Origin: an uncultured Bryobacterales bacterium
Lineage (GTDB): Bacteria > Acidobacteriota > Terriglobia > Bryobacterales > UBA6623
Direction: 5' to 3'
Assembly: GCA_946887065.1 (NCBI GenBank)
Contig: CAMPKL010000006.1
Location: forward strand, 1 to 20,919
DNA length: 20,919 bases
The notes under the pieces are model-generated. The model was not told where the DNA came from and made no database searches. It saw only the letters and a list, made by a program, of their open reading frames with translations. The translations under genes and the position numbers were made by a program. Shown piece after piece: positions 1 to 7,710 of the stretch. The first letter of the stretch is position 1. Each line of letters starts with the position of its first letter.

Positions 1-1
1 C

Positions 2-172
2 TATCGTTCCCGTTCGCGCGAAGGCCGCGCTCCGGATTGGGCGAAGACTCACATTCGCGCCGATCGCGATGAGTTCCGGGCCGAGATTGAGTCAGCCGGC
101 TTGGTATTTGAGCGGATGTTCGACCACCTGCCGCACCAATACGCGCTCATTTTCCGCAAGAGTGATCGCTAG
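2..172 (+). CDS. C-terminal fragment of a SAM-dependent methyltransferase
   Basis: The first 172 bases hold one open frame entering from outside the window and ending at a TAG. The visible 56 residues end in ...EIESAGLVFERMFDHLPHQYALIFRK, described here in two parts: an AEIESAGL helix followed by LPHQYALIFRK. That pattern (glutamate-rich helix with E-x-AGF/L, then L-P-x-Q-Y-x-L-x-F-x-K) is the usual last helix and strand of class I methyltransferases of the UbiE/type-11 group. The SAM-binding motif lies outside the window, so the substrate cannot be judged. The gene is convergent with another methyltransferase whose stop is only 10 bases away. The call rests on the C-terminal pattern only. 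Confidence 0.6.
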   Translation, partial: YRSRSREGRAPDWAKTHIRADRDEFRAEIESAGLVFERMFDHLPHQYALIFRKSDR

Positions 173-182
173 CGGCTAACAG

Positions 183-857
183 TCATTCGGGATCGCGCTT
201 GAGGCCGATCGCGCAAATCGTCGGCACGCGGCCGAAAGCCGCCGACTCCAGCCGCACCTCGTGAAAGCCGGCGGCCTCCATGTCCGCGGCAATGACGCGG
301 CCGTTTTCCAACGCCAATTCCGGGTTGGACGCGCCTCGCGGTTCCAGCGCTATGGCGACAAGTCCCCCGGGGCGCAGCACGCGGCTGACCTCCAGCAGCG
401 CGACTCTCCTATCGCGCCAAAACTGTATCGCATTGATCGAGAACGCCTTGGTAAAACAGGCGTCCGGGAACGGTATGGCATCGGCCGAACCCAGGCGAAT
501 GTCGGCGCGGCCCGACAAGATGGCGCCGATGCTTTTCCCTCTGGCCATCTTGACCATTTCAGGGGAATGATCGACTCCAGCCGTCAAGCCTTGCGTCGCT
601 AACGAGGCTACGCGCCGAAGGTCCCGGCCCGAGCCGAAGCCGATCTCAAGAACCCTGTCGACGGCTTCGATATCCAACAGCGACACTACCCATTTGCTGC
701 GAGCCGCGTTCCTGACGGACATCGCATGGCCGACGAGCCGGCCCATTCGCCCTTCTGGTTTGCCGAATTGGCGAGCGAGCCGGCCCTTCCACCCGGTCGT
801 GGGGCAGGCTTCCTCTAATGCGCCGGCGCCGCAATCGGACGAAGTCCGCGGAGTCAT
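183..857 (-). CDS. Class I SAM-dependent methyltransferase
   Basis: This 224-residue protein has the Rossmann methyltransferase core. Motif I is VLEIGFGSGRDL at about 69-80, an acidic D96 follows motif II (GVDHSPEM), motif IV lies around ADAIPFPDACF (125-135), and the post-core LRPGGLVAIALEP is at 161-173. It most resembles UbiE/type-11 methyltransferases that act on small molecules or lipids; the substrate is unknown. The ATG at 857 was chosen because it has AGAGA about 9 bases upstream and lies 14 bases after the dehydratase stop. A longer frame to 977 would run into the dehydratase gene. It is probably co-transcribed with the dehydratase, an odd pairing with no obvious pathway link. The first 50 residues are basic and Ser/Gly-rich and match no motif I know. 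Confidence 0.85.
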   Translation of the reverse strand: MTPRTSSDCGAGALEEACPTTGWKGRLARQFGKPEGRMGRLVGHAMSVRNAARSKWVVSLLDIEAVDRVLEIGFGSGRDLRRVASLATQGLTAGVDHSPEMVKMARGKSIGAILSGRADIRLGSADAIPFPDACFTKAFSINAIQFWRDRRVALLEVSRVLRPGGLVAIALEPRGASNPELALENGRVIAADMEAAGFHEVRLESAAFGRVPTICAIGLKRDPE

Positions 858-871
858 GATCCGTTCTCTCT

Positions 872-2596
872 TTAGAACGGCAATGCAGGATCCGTCTTGG
901 ATCCCTTGCCCTTCAGCACCGCGAAGTCGCAGCCCTCGTCCGCCTGCAGCACGTTGTCGAGGAAGATTTTGCCCCAACCGCGTTCATAGGCGGCTTCGGG
1001 CCGCTCGAAGAGGCGCAAACGCCGATTCATCTCGTGCGGGTCGATCAGCAGATCGAGCGTTCGATTTTCGACATCGAGCCGGATCTGATCACCGGTTTGC
1101 ACCGCTGCGAGCGGGCCCCCGATGGCCGACTCCGGCGAGACGTGCAACACGCAAGCGCCGTAGCTGGTGCCGCTCATGCGGGCGTCTGAGATGCGCAAGA
1201 TGTCCGTGATGCCGCGCTGGAGCAGTTTGGCAGGAACGGGAAGATTGCCCAGTTCGGGCATGCCGGGGCCGCCGTGCGGGCCGCCGTTCTTCAACACCAT
1301 CACGCAGTTCTCGTCGATGTCCAGGTCCGGCGAGTCGACGCGCGCGAGCAAGTCGGTGTGGTTCTCGAACACCACGGCGCGGCCCGTGTGCTGCAGGAGT
1401 TTCGGGTCCGCCGCACTCGTCTTGAGCACGGCGCCGTTCGGGCAGATGTTGCCGCGCAGGATCACCGTACCGCCGGTCGGCTGCAAGGGCTTGTCGCGCG
1501 GCAAGATCACCTCATGGTTGCAGCACTCGGCGTCCGCCAAGTTCTCCGCCATCGTCTTGCCGGTCGCCGTCAATGCTCCGCCATGCAGCAGATCGAGGAT
1601 CTCCTTCATCAACGCGGGCAGACCGCCTGCGTAGTAGAAGTCTTCCATCAGGTACTTGCCGGAAGGGCTAATGTTGGCCAGGACCGGCGTGGTTCGTGCG
1701 ATCTCGTCAAATTTTTCCAGCGGGAAATCCAGGTTCAAGCGTCCGGCGATGGCCTTGAGGTGAATGATGGCGTTTGTCGATCCGCCGATGGCCATATCGA
1801 CGCGGATCGCATTCTCCATCGCTTCAGCCGTCATGATTCGCGAGGGCTTGAGGTCTTCCCAGACCATGTCGACGATGCGGACGCCGCTCCGATGGGCGAT
1901 TTCCTGACGGCGCGAGTCCGAAGCGGGGATGGCAGCGCAGCCCGTCAAGGTCATGCCCAACGCCTCGGCGAGACTCGTCATCGTGGAGGCCGTCCCCATG
2001 GTCATGCAGTGCCCGGCGGAGCGCGACATGCAAGATTCGATCGAGCAAAATTCCTCGACGGAGATCTTGCCGGATCGCCGGTCGCCGTCGAACTTCCAGA
2101 CATCCGTGCCCGAGCCGATCGGTTTGTTCTTGTACATGCCGCGCAGCATCGGCCCGCCGGTTACGACCAGAGCCGGAATATCCGCCGACGCCGCGCCCAT
2201 TAGCTGCGCCGGCGTCGTCTTGTCGCAGCCGCATAGCAGGACAACGCCGTCGAGCGGGTTGGCGCGAATCGACTCCTCCACATCCATCGCCATCAGGTTG
2301 CGGAACATCATCGTCGTGGGACGCATCAGGGGTTCGCCGAGCGAAATCGTCGGGAACTCCAAGGGGAAGCCTCCGGCCTCCCAAACGCCCCGCTTGACCG
2401 CTTCGGCCACTTGCCGCAGATGAGCATTGCAGCTGGTGAGTTCCGACCAGGAGTTGCAGATGCCGATGACCGGCTTACCGTCGAAGGCGGACTGCGGAAA
2501 CCCTTCCGCCTTGGTCCAAGAACGATGGATGAAACCCAGCTTGTCCTTGCGGCCAAACCAGTCTTGAGAGCGTAACGGGCGTCGTGGAGAAGACAT
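872..2596 (-). CDS. IlvD/EDD-family sugar-acid dehydratase (L-arabinonate dehydratase type)
   Basis: Iron-sulfur dehydratase that removes water from an aldonic acid to give a 2-keto-3-deoxy acid. It would act in the cytoplasm in non-phosphorylative pentose or hexose oxidation. Numbering is from the upstream in-frame ATG at 2611. The [2Fe-2S] cysteines are C61 (TSCNAH), C129 (CGCDKTT) and C202 (GHCMTMG). The magnesium site includes D130 and K131, the lysine that is carbamylated in this family. The catalytic serine is S480 in SDARMSGTSYG. The start RSQDWFGRKDKLGFIHRSW and the overall 575-residue length match the sugar-acid branch (arabinonate/xylonate dehydratases) rather than branched-chain amino acid IlvD; this is family knowledge from memory. 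I chose ATG 2596 because GGAG lies 9 bases before it, while the ATG at 2611 has no ribosome site. A LacI-type operator lies about 50 bases upstream. The exact sugar acid is unresolved. Confidence 0.9.
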   Translation of the reverse strand: MSSPRRPLRSQDWFGRKDKLGFIHRSWTKAEGFPQSAFDGKPVIGICNSWSELTSCNAHLRQVAEAVKRGVWEAGGFPLEFPTISLGEPLMRPTTMMFRNLMAMDVEESIRANPLDGVVLLCGCDKTTPAQLMGAASADIPALVVTGGPMLRGMYKNKPIGSGTDVWKFDGDRRSGKISVEEFCSIESCMSRSAGHCMTMGTASTMTSLAEALGMTLTGCAAIPASDSRRQEIAHRSGVRIVDMVWEDLKPSRIMTAEAMENAIRVDMAIGGSTNAIIHLKAIAGRLNLDFPLEKFDEIARTTPVLANISPSGKYLMEDFYYAGGLPALMKEILDLLHGGALTATGKTMAENLADAECCNHEVILPRDKPLQPTGGTVILRGNICPNGAVLKTSAADPKLLQHTGRAVVFENHTDLLARVDSPDLDIDENCVMVLKNGGPHGGPGMPELGNLPVPAKLLQRGITDILRISDARMSGTSYGACVLHVSPESAIGGPLAAVQTGDQIRLDVENRTLDLLIDPHEMNRRLRLFERPEAAYERGWGKIFLDNVLQADEGCDFAVLKGKGSKTDPALPF

Positions 2597-2645
2597 AGTC
2601 AAGGGCTCCATTATTGCGCTAAACGCAGGCCAACTTGTTTTAATC

Positions 2646-2659
2646 TGGAAACGATTGCC
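2646..2659. promoter_or_regulatory. Candidate LacI-family operator between divergent genes
   Basis: The 14 bases TGGAAACGATTGCC match 13 of 14 positions of TGnAAnCGnTTnCA, the general operator pattern of LacI/GalR-family sugar repressors, including the diagnostic AAnCGnTT core with central CpG. The site lies between the sugar-acid dehydratase and the cytochrome c gene, so it could control either or both. No repressor gene is in the window. That a LacI-family protein binds here is inference. Confidence 0.45.
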
Positions 2660-2709
2660 GCCGGATGTTTTCTGGCCGTATTTCCCCGCAGGAGGCGGGA
2701 TCTCAAACG

Positions 2710-3687
2710 ATGAATCCGACTAAGTGCCGACTTGGTCTCGCGAGTCTCGGTCTCGCTTTTTCTTTCGCTCTTGGTTGCAGCTCAACGGAGCCGGTCCCGG
2801 AAGCGCCGCCCGTCGCCGCGGCCACCCCGGTTGACCGTGGCCATTACATCGTGAACGCAGTGGCGATGTGCTTTTACTGTCACTCCGAACATGACTGGAG
2901 CGGCGAGGAGCCGAAGATACTCGCCGGTAGGCAGGGCGCCGGCGCTCTTTTCCCGGATGAGAGCATCCCTGGCAGACTCTACGCCCCCAACATTACGCCA
3001 GACGAAGAGACCGGTATCGGCAGGGCGACCGACGAACAGCTCGACAAGGCTATCCGCGAAGGCATCGGCCTCGACGGCCGCCGCCTATTCCCGGTCATGC
3101 CCAATTTCAGCATGATGTCCGACGAAGACCTAGCCGGCGTGATCGCCTATTTGCGCTCCCAGCCCGCGGTCAGCAACAAAGTGCCTGAGCGGGAGTTTCC
3201 CGAGCCGGTTCTGGCGGGTCTGCCGCCGGCCTGGCCGATTTCGCGGCCAGTTGGCGGCCCGGCGGGCGAAGGCCCCAGCGTCGAACGAGGCCAATACCTG
3301 TCGTCGCTCGCTGATTGCGCGAGCTGCCACACGGCGATGAACGAGATGGGCCAACCGAGGATGGAACTCGCATTCGGGGGCGGTTTCGAACTCAAAGGTC
3401 CGTGGGGCGAAGTTGTCTCGCCGAATATCACCTTCGACGCGAGCGGCATCGAGTACTACGACGAAGCATTGTTCAAGAAGGTCCTGTCGACCGGCGACCC
3501 CGGCGCCCGCCGCTTGAACAAAATCATGCCGGTACACATCTACCGCAACATGACCGACCGGGATATGGCCTCGGTTTTCCTGTTTCTGCAAAGCTTGCCG
3601 CACGTCAAGCATCGCGTCGACAACACCGAAGACCCGTCGGCGTGCCCGATCTGCGGCCAGAGCCACGGCCTAGGCGCCTCCAATTAG
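2710..3687 (+). CDS. Diheme c-type cytochrome, probable lipoprotein
   Basis: A 325-residue exported electron carrier. It starts with a lipoprotein-like signal peptide: basic MNPTKCR, a hydrophobic run to residue 22, then C23 in FALGC. The lipobox is slightly atypical, with Ala at -3. Two class I cytochrome domains follow. Heme 1 is CFYCH at 54-58 with likely axial Met in FPVMPNF (M130). Heme 2 is CASCH at 203-207 with likely axial Met in KIMPVHIY (M273). The spacing and the YAPNITPDEETGIG segment resemble cytochrome subunits that accept electrons from periplasmic sugar or alcohol dehydrogenases; that partner role is inference. A C-terminal CPICGQSHG tail is an extra paired-cysteine motif. ATG 2710 is preferred over an upstream in-frame ATG at 2665 because the signal peptide begins here and AGGAGG lies upstream, at a rather long 14 bases. 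The stop overlaps the stop of the convergent kinase gene. Confidence 0.88.
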   Translation: MNPTKCRLGLASLGLAFSFALGCSSTEPVPEAPPVAAATPVDRGHYIVNAVAMCFYCHSEHDWSGEEPKILAGRQGAGALFPDESIPGRLYAPNITPDEETGIGRATDEQLDKAIREGIGLDGRRLFPVMPNFSMMSDEDLAGVIAYLRSQPAVSNKVPEREFPEPVLAGLPPAWPISRPVGGPAGEGPSVERGQYLSSLADCASCHTAMNEMGQPRMELAFGGGFELKGPWGEVVSPNITFDASGIEYYDEALFKKVLSTGDPGARRLNKIMPVHIYRNMTDRDMASVFLFLQSLPHVKHRVDNTEDPSACPICGQSHGLGASN

Positions 3688-5111
3688 CCGGGCTCTTCAG
3701 CGGGTGGATGAGCGTCCAGCGGAAGCCGGACGCTTACTCTTGTACCGCCGCCCTCAGCGCGTTCCGCCGCGATCTCGCCGCCGTGTTCGCGGACAATTTG
3801 TCTTGCCGTAAACAAGCCCCAATTGGAGGCGCTGATCCGGCGGCCCTTTGCGCGGAATCCGGGCTCAAAGAGTTCACGCAACTCCTGGTTGGAAAGGCCG
3901 CTGCTGTGGTCTCTGACTGAGATCACAACGTGACCGTCGAGGACCCGCGCGTCAACCTCGACGGGTTGTCCGTTCGCGTTCGCGCGCAGGGCATTTTGCA
4001 TAAGCCGCGAGAATACTGAACTAATCGGCTGCGGTTTTAGCGTGAGTGTCGGTAGCTCGTCCAACGTCAAAGCGATTTGCGAGCCTGCCCCGGTGGGGCT
4101 CACCATCTGGGCAATATCCCGCAGCATACGGCCGACTTCGACGGGTGATGATTCCGCACGGTCTAGGTTGGTGAATCGTTCAATGCGGGCGGCCGTCTCC
4201 CGCAGTTTCTCGACCGCCTTGCCGGCACCGGCCAGAAGTTCGTCCGCGATTTGGTTCGCACGCTCCCGATCAAACCCGGCGGCTGTTTGTTCTTTGGTTC
4301 GAAGCGCTTTCAGCGAGTCCAAGGAACTAGCCAGAGCGCCGAGCGGGGAATTGAGTTCGTGGCTCAGCGTGGCTGACAAGCGCGAGAAAGATAAGGCCGT
4401 TTCGGAATTGAGCAATCGCGAATGAGAAGACAAACGATCCAGATGCGCTAGGTAGCTGCCAAACAGCAGCTGGTAATTGAAGCCGGCGAGCACGACGCAC
4501 AAAATGACGATCAAGTCGAACGCCGCGTAGTAGCGAAGCGATGCCTCTGGAATCAACCCCAGCTGACGCGCCGCGACAGCGGAAAAAAAGTTGATCCAGG
4601 AAATCCCCCAGCCGAAGGCGGCCATTTGCATTGGGCGAGCCGGAATGGCGGTTAGGGCGACGACGAGCACGATAATTACGTCAATAAGGGCGCTTAATAC
4701 GGGATCGGGCGACAGCGAGCGGTAGCCCAGAAGGTTTGTCCACACCAAGATCGTCGCCACGAAGAGGCCTTCCACGAAAGCCAGGGGGCGAGCGCTCCGC
4801 AAACCCCAGCTCGTGCGCGTCGCGCTGAACATGATGCCCCCAAGGCCGAGCAGCAAGAGCGGCGCGGCGGGGAACCCGATTTGGCCCGGCTCGGATAGGT
4901 TTGACGCGACGTGCAGGATGTATCCAAGCACGGGCATAATCGCCGTGACGCCCGCGATAATATAGAGGCCCAGGATTGAGCGGCTGCGTATCTCGTCTTT
5001 GAAACCGGCGTCGCGCTCCGCTTCCCCGGGAAAGAAAAAGGCCTTCAGAGCAGCCCAACCTTCCCTCCGGCGGACGGCTAGCGACTTTAAGTCGGTTCCG
5101 TTCAATGGCAC
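3684..5111 (-). CDS. Membrane sensor histidine kinase, orphan
   Basis: A 475-residue two-component sensor. Residues 45-216 contain about six hydrophobic segments (roughly 46-68, 81-97, 112-128, 138-158, 163-180, 197-216) with short loops, so the signal is probably sensed in or near the membrane. The HisKA region follows, with phospho-acceptor H251 in SHELNSPLGAL. The ATPase domain shows an N box LMQNALRAN (N373), an F box LFEPGF (415-419) and a basic linker. The G1 box is degenerate (DHSSGLS instead of DxGxG) and the G2 box reads SNWGLF instead of GxGL. Topology and H box resemble the RegB/PrrB group, but I would not assign it there. The start is GTG with AGGA 6 bases upstream. No response regulator lies next to it. 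Its stop overlaps the cytochrome c stop by 4 bases. Confidence 0.88.
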   Translation of the reverse strand: MPLNGTDLKSLAVRRREGWAALKAFFFPGEAERDAGFKDEIRSRSILGLYIIAGVTAIMPVLGYILHVASNLSEPGQIGFPAAPLLLLGLGGIMFSATRTSWGLRSARPLAFVEGLFVATILVWTNLLGYRSLSPDPVLSALIDVIIVLVVALTAIPARPMQMAAFGWGISWINFFSAVAARQLGLIPEASLRYYAAFDLIVILCVVLAGFNYQLLFGSYLAHLDRLSSHSRLLNSETALSFSRLSATLSHELNSPLGALASSLDSLKALRTKEQTAAGFDRERANQIADELLAGAGKAVEKLRETAARIERFTNLDRAESSPVEVGRMLRDIAQMVSPTGAGSQIALTLDELPTLTLKPQPISSVFSRLMQNALRANANGQPVEVDARVLDGHVVISVRDHSSGLSNQELRELFEPGFRAKGRRISASNWGLFTARQIVREHGGEIAAERAEGGGTRVSVRLPLDAHPPAEEPG

Positions 5112-5143
5112 AGGAGATCCTGAGCAGATTGTAACGACTCGCC

Positions 5144-5152
5144 TGGTATGCT
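5144..5152 (+). promoter_or_regulatory. Candidate extended -10 box before the glutaredoxin-like gene
   Basis: TGGTATGCT fits TGn plus a -10-like TATGCT. It lies 8 bases before the ATG at 5161, so transcription would begin at or next to the start codon and give a leaderless or nearly leaderless mRNA. No convincing -35 element is seen. The box sits in the 49-base gap to the divergent kinase gene. Confidence 0.3.
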
Positions 5153-5160
5153 CGGAACGA

Positions 5161-5361
5161 ATGCTTCAGGCGACACTCTATACGCGGCCTCGATGCGGTC
5201 TGTGCGAAAAGATGAAGCGCGAATTGCTCAGGCGCGGCTACCAGTTGCGTGAAGTCAATATAGACAGCGACGCGAAACTCAAGCAGGCTTACGGCGCCGA
5301 CATTCCCGTCGCCGTCCTTCCGGACGGAACCATACTTGCCAAACACCGCCTAGATCCGTAG
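5161..5361 (+). CDS. Glutaredoxin-like (DUF836-type) thiol protein
   Basis: A 66-residue thioredoxin-fold protein. It starts with the strand ATLYTRPRC, followed by the active-site pair CGLC (residues 14-17) and helix EKMKRELLRRGY. The strand REVNIDSD and the cis-proline region ADIPVAVLPDG follow. The layout matches the short glutaredoxin-like/DUF836 family, thought to handle disulfides or act as small redox partners. ATG 5161 was chosen because the fold begins right there; the frame is open further upstream, but that part is basic low-complexity sequence lying over the kinase start. The stop TAG is followed directly by the ATG of the nuclease gene with no spacer, so the two are very likely co-translated. 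The partner is unknown. Confidence 0.8.
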   Translation: MLQATLYTRPRCGLCEKMKRELLRRGYQLREVNIDSDAKLKQAYGADIPVAVLPDGTILAKHRLDP

Positions 5362-6123
5362 ATGCGCTCGCTCTTGATCATCGTCGCCTTGGTCGTTTCG
5401 TCTTTGCCTGCCCTCTCCTGGGGGCCGATCGGGCATCGCGCCGTCGGTGAAATTGCCGAGCAGCGGATGGGCGCCAAGGCTCAGCAGGCGGTTCGTGACC
5501 TGCTAGGAGAGGAATCTCTCGCCGAGGCGTCTCTGTGGGCCGACGAGATTCGTTCCGAGTCCCGGTGGCAAGTCTCATCCCCTTGGCACTACGTCAACAT
5601 TCCCGACGGCCAGACTTATGACCGCGCACGCCGCAGCCGCGACGGCGATGTGATAGGCGCTCTGGAACGTTTCGTTGCCGTGTTGCGCTACGGCGGTTCT
5701 TCTCGCGAGGACAAGCTGGCGGCCCTGAAGTTCATTGCCCACTTCGTGGGTGACCTCCACCAGCCGCTGCATGTGGGCCGGGCCTCGGACCGCGGCGGGA
5801 ACGAATTCCGCGTTAGCTGGTTCGGAGAGCCTTCGAACCTGCATCGGGTTTGGGATTCGGAAGTGATTTCGCGGCTGCGCCTCAGCCCGAGCAGTCTCAT
5901 ACGGACGCTGGAGTCACGAGCGCCGGAGGAGGTCGAAGCATGGCGTCAGGATGGTCCGCTGACCTGGGTCGATGAATCGATGGCGTTGCGGCCGCTCGTC
6001 TACAACATGCGGGGCAGAGGGCTAGGCCGTGACTATTTGCGGGAAGCGGGTCCGGTGGTTGAGGAACGGCTGTTGCAAGCGGGCGTCAGACTGGCGGCGA
6101 TGCTCGACGCCGTCTTTGAGTAG
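5362..6123 (+). CDS. Secreted S1/P1-family zinc nuclease
   Basis: A 253-residue exported nuclease expected to cleave single-stranded DNA or RNA using three zinc ions. The signal peptide is MRSLLIIVALVVSSLPALS; cleavage before W20 exposes the tryptophan whose amino group binds zinc in P1 nuclease. All nine zinc ligands of the family can be placed: W20, H25 (GPIGHRAVG), D61 (WADEIR), H76 (PWHYVNI), H127 and D131 (FIAHFVGDLHQPLH), H137, and H161 with D165 (NLHRVWDSE). The order and spacing agree with P1, so the enzyme should be active. Eukaryotic P1 is somewhat longer; bacterial forms of about 250 residues are common. It begins at the base after the glutaredoxin stop and is followed 26 bases later by the radical SAM gene. 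A role in nucleic acid scavenging or phosphate supply is inference. Confidence 0.92.
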   Translation: MRSLLIIVALVVSSLPALSWGPIGHRAVGEIAEQRMGAKAQQAVRDLLGEESLAEASLWADEIRSESRWQVSSPWHYVNIPDGQTYDRARRSRDGDVIGALERFVAVLRYGGSSREDKLAALKFIAHFVGDLHQPLHVGRASDRGGNEFRVSWFGEPSNLHRVWDSEVISRLRLSPSSLIRTLESRAPEEVEAWRQDGPLTWVDESMALRPLVYNMRGRGLGRDYLREAGPVVEERLLQAGVRLAAMLDAVFE

Positions 6124-6149
6124 GGCGCTATCCTGGTCGGCAGTTGCCC

Positions 6150-7274
6150 GTGAAGCCTCGACCCTACCTGCCGCACCTGCTGCGCGTCAAAGCCAAGACC
6201 GCTTTTGGCCGCCGTGTCTCGCCGCCGTTCGTCACTCTTTACGTGACGACGCGTTGTGACGAGAAGTGCGTTCATTGCTTTTATTGGGATCAACTCAATC
6301 CCAAGCCGAACCGCGACTTCACGCTTGAGGAATTTGAGCGAACGCTGGGGTCGATGGGCGAGATATACAACTTGTTCCTCGGCGGCGGGGAGCCCTTTCT
6401 GCGGGCCGATCTAGGCGACATCGTGCTTGCGGCCGCCCGGCTGAACAATACGACTAACGTCTACACGCCGACAAACGGCCAGCACACCGAACGCGTCGTC
6501 GAGACCCTCGAAAAAGTGCTGCCCGCCGCGCCGCGTCTGCGGTTTCACCTCAACCTGAGCGTCGATCATATCGATCCCGGCGAATATGACCGCATACGGG
6601 GTAGGGAAGGCGCCTGGCGCCGCATGCTGCGCACGGCGGAGGCGATTCGACCCTTACGCCGGCGCTTTCCGAATCTCATCGTGCATACGCTGACCACGGT
6701 CATGCGCGACAACCAACGGCAAATCATCGAGATTCACGAGGAGTTAAAACGCATCTTTGAGCCGGATGGAACATCGTACAACTGGTGCCGCGGCCATCCG
6801 CTCGATCCTGGCCAAACCGATGTGGATCCCGAATCCTACCGCCGCCTGCGACAACGTCTTGAGCGCGACTGGGCCGACGGAGTCCTGTCGCCTGCGGGAC
6901 CTTCGTCCTATTCCAGCGCTAACCACTTGCTCGACCAGCGAATACGCGAGACGGTGGAGCGGACGGTCGTTGAGCAGCGGGCGCAATTCTCTTGCGTCTC
7001 CGGTCGCTTGGCAGCGGTGATCTACTCGTATGGCGATGTCGTCGAATGCGAAATCAAGAACTCGGTTATCGGCAATCTGCGCGACGTGAACTATGACTTC
7101 AACAAGCTGTGGTTCTCCGAAAAGGCCCAAAAGGTGGCCGCGCAGGCGGCCAACGGATGTTTCTGCACGCACGAGTGCGGGCATTACGCGTCAACCATCT
7201 ACAGCCTGAAACAGACAGCCAAGATCGGCCTTCAGGCCGCTACTTCGCGTAAGGGTGGCCGCCCAGGATCGTAA
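6150..7274 (+). CDS. Radical SAM protein with C-terminal extra cysteines
   Basis: Numbering is from a TTG at 6144, two codons upstream of the GTG chosen here; neither has a strong ribosome site. The radical SAM cluster motif CxxxCxxC is C38, C42, C45 in TTRCDEKCVHC, and GGGEPF (80-85) is the SAM-binding glycine motif. Further strands VYTPTNG and FHLNLSVDHIDP follow the usual barrel. The C-terminus has five more cysteines: C284, C302 (VECEIKN), C339, C341 and C345 (CFCTHEC). They resemble a SPASM-type auxiliary iron-sulfur site found in peptide- or protein-modifying members. No precursor peptide gene was seen beside it, so the substrate is unknown. It is the third gene of the glutaredoxin-nuclease run, and its last 35 bases overlap the end of rlmH on the other strand. 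Confidence 0.85.
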   Translation: MKPRPYLPHLLRVKAKTAFGRRVSPPFVTLYVTTRCDEKCVHCFYWDQLNPKPNRDFTLEEFERTLGSMGEIYNLFLGGGEPFLRADLGDIVLAAARLNNTTNVYTPTNGQHTERVVETLEKVLPAAPRLRFHLNLSVDHIDPGEYDRIRGREGAWRRMLRTAEAIRPLRRRFPNLIVHTLTTVMRDNQRQIIEIHEELKRIFEPDGTSYNWCRGHPLDPGQTDVDPESYRRLRQRLERDWADGVLSPAGPSSYSSANHLLDQRIRETVERTVVEQRAQFSCVSGRLAAVIYSYGDVVECEIKNSVIGNLRDVNYDFNKLWFSEKAQKVAAQAANGCFCTHECGHYASTIYSLKQTAKIGLQAATSRKGGRPGS

Positions 7275-7644
7275 ATGCCCTGTACAGCTGCTCCAGCAGC
7301 ATCACCCGCGCCAATTCGTGCGGCAAGGTCATCTTCGATAGAGATAACAACCGATCCGCCGACTTCTTGAACTTCTCCGAGAATCCTTCCGCGCCGCCGA
7401 TGTAGAAGGCGACGTCTTGTCCGGCGGACTCAAGCAAGCGAGCCAGTTCCGCTGAGGACAGCGACTCTCCCTCGGGATCCAGGGCGATGTGCAGCGCCTT
7501 GGGATTATCTTCAACGGACGCTTCGGCCTTGAGTTCGTTCATCTCAAACCGGCAAAACCGGCCGAGACGCTTGACGTACTCCGCGCCGGCATCGTTCAAC
7601 GGGCGGCTGCGGGGTTTGCCGATGTAAAAAACCTGAAGCTTCAA
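7240..7644 (-). CDS. rlmH: 23S rRNA pseudouridine-1915 N3-methyltransferase RlmH
   Basis: A SPOUT-class methyltransferase that methylates pseudouridine 1915 in helix 69 of 23S rRNA on assembled ribosomes. Diagnostic segments are ALDPEGE (54-60), the SAM-binding knot YIGGAEGF (81-88), and the C-terminal MTLPHELARVML followed by EQLYRAFTILGGHPY, which together form the family signature. At 134 residues it is a little shorter than the usual 140-160 but complete at both ends. The start is TTG with GAGG 7 bases upstream. It lies 66 bases downstream of rsfS on the same strand, a common bacterial arrangement. The end overlaps the radical SAM gene by 35 bases in convergent orientation. Confidence 0.95.
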   Translation of the reverse strand: MKLQVFYIGKPRSRPLNDAGAEYVKRLGRFCRFEMNELKAEASVEDNPKALHIALDPEGESLSSAELARLLESAGQDVAFYIGGAEGFSEKFKKSADRLLSLSKMTLPHELARVMLLEQLYRAFTILGGHPYAK

Positions 7645-7710
7645 ACCGCAGCCTCAGGCGGCTTCGGACACCGACTTGCGCGGCGCATTGCTCCAAAGCC
7701 GTTCCAGGTC

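Noticed and set aside
858..977. Longer N-terminus for the methyltransferase ending at 183
   Set aside because: The extra 40 residues overlap the dehydratase gene and are Arg/Gly-rich. ATG 857 has a ribosome site and follows the dehydratase by 14 bases.
1274..2203. 309-codon open frame on the plus strand
   Set aside because: It lies wholly inside the dehydratase gene on the other strand; the His/Arg/Val-rich translation has no motif. It is a GC-rich shadow.
4999..5160. Upstream extension of the glutaredoxin-like protein
   Set aside because: The extension is basic, overlaps the start of the kinase gene on the other strand, and the thioredoxin fold begins exactly at ATG 5161.
5312..5327. Hairpin CCGTCC-TTCC-GGACGG
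   Set aside because: It encodes the conserved VLPDG turn of the glutaredoxin-like protein and has no U-tract; best explained by codon content.
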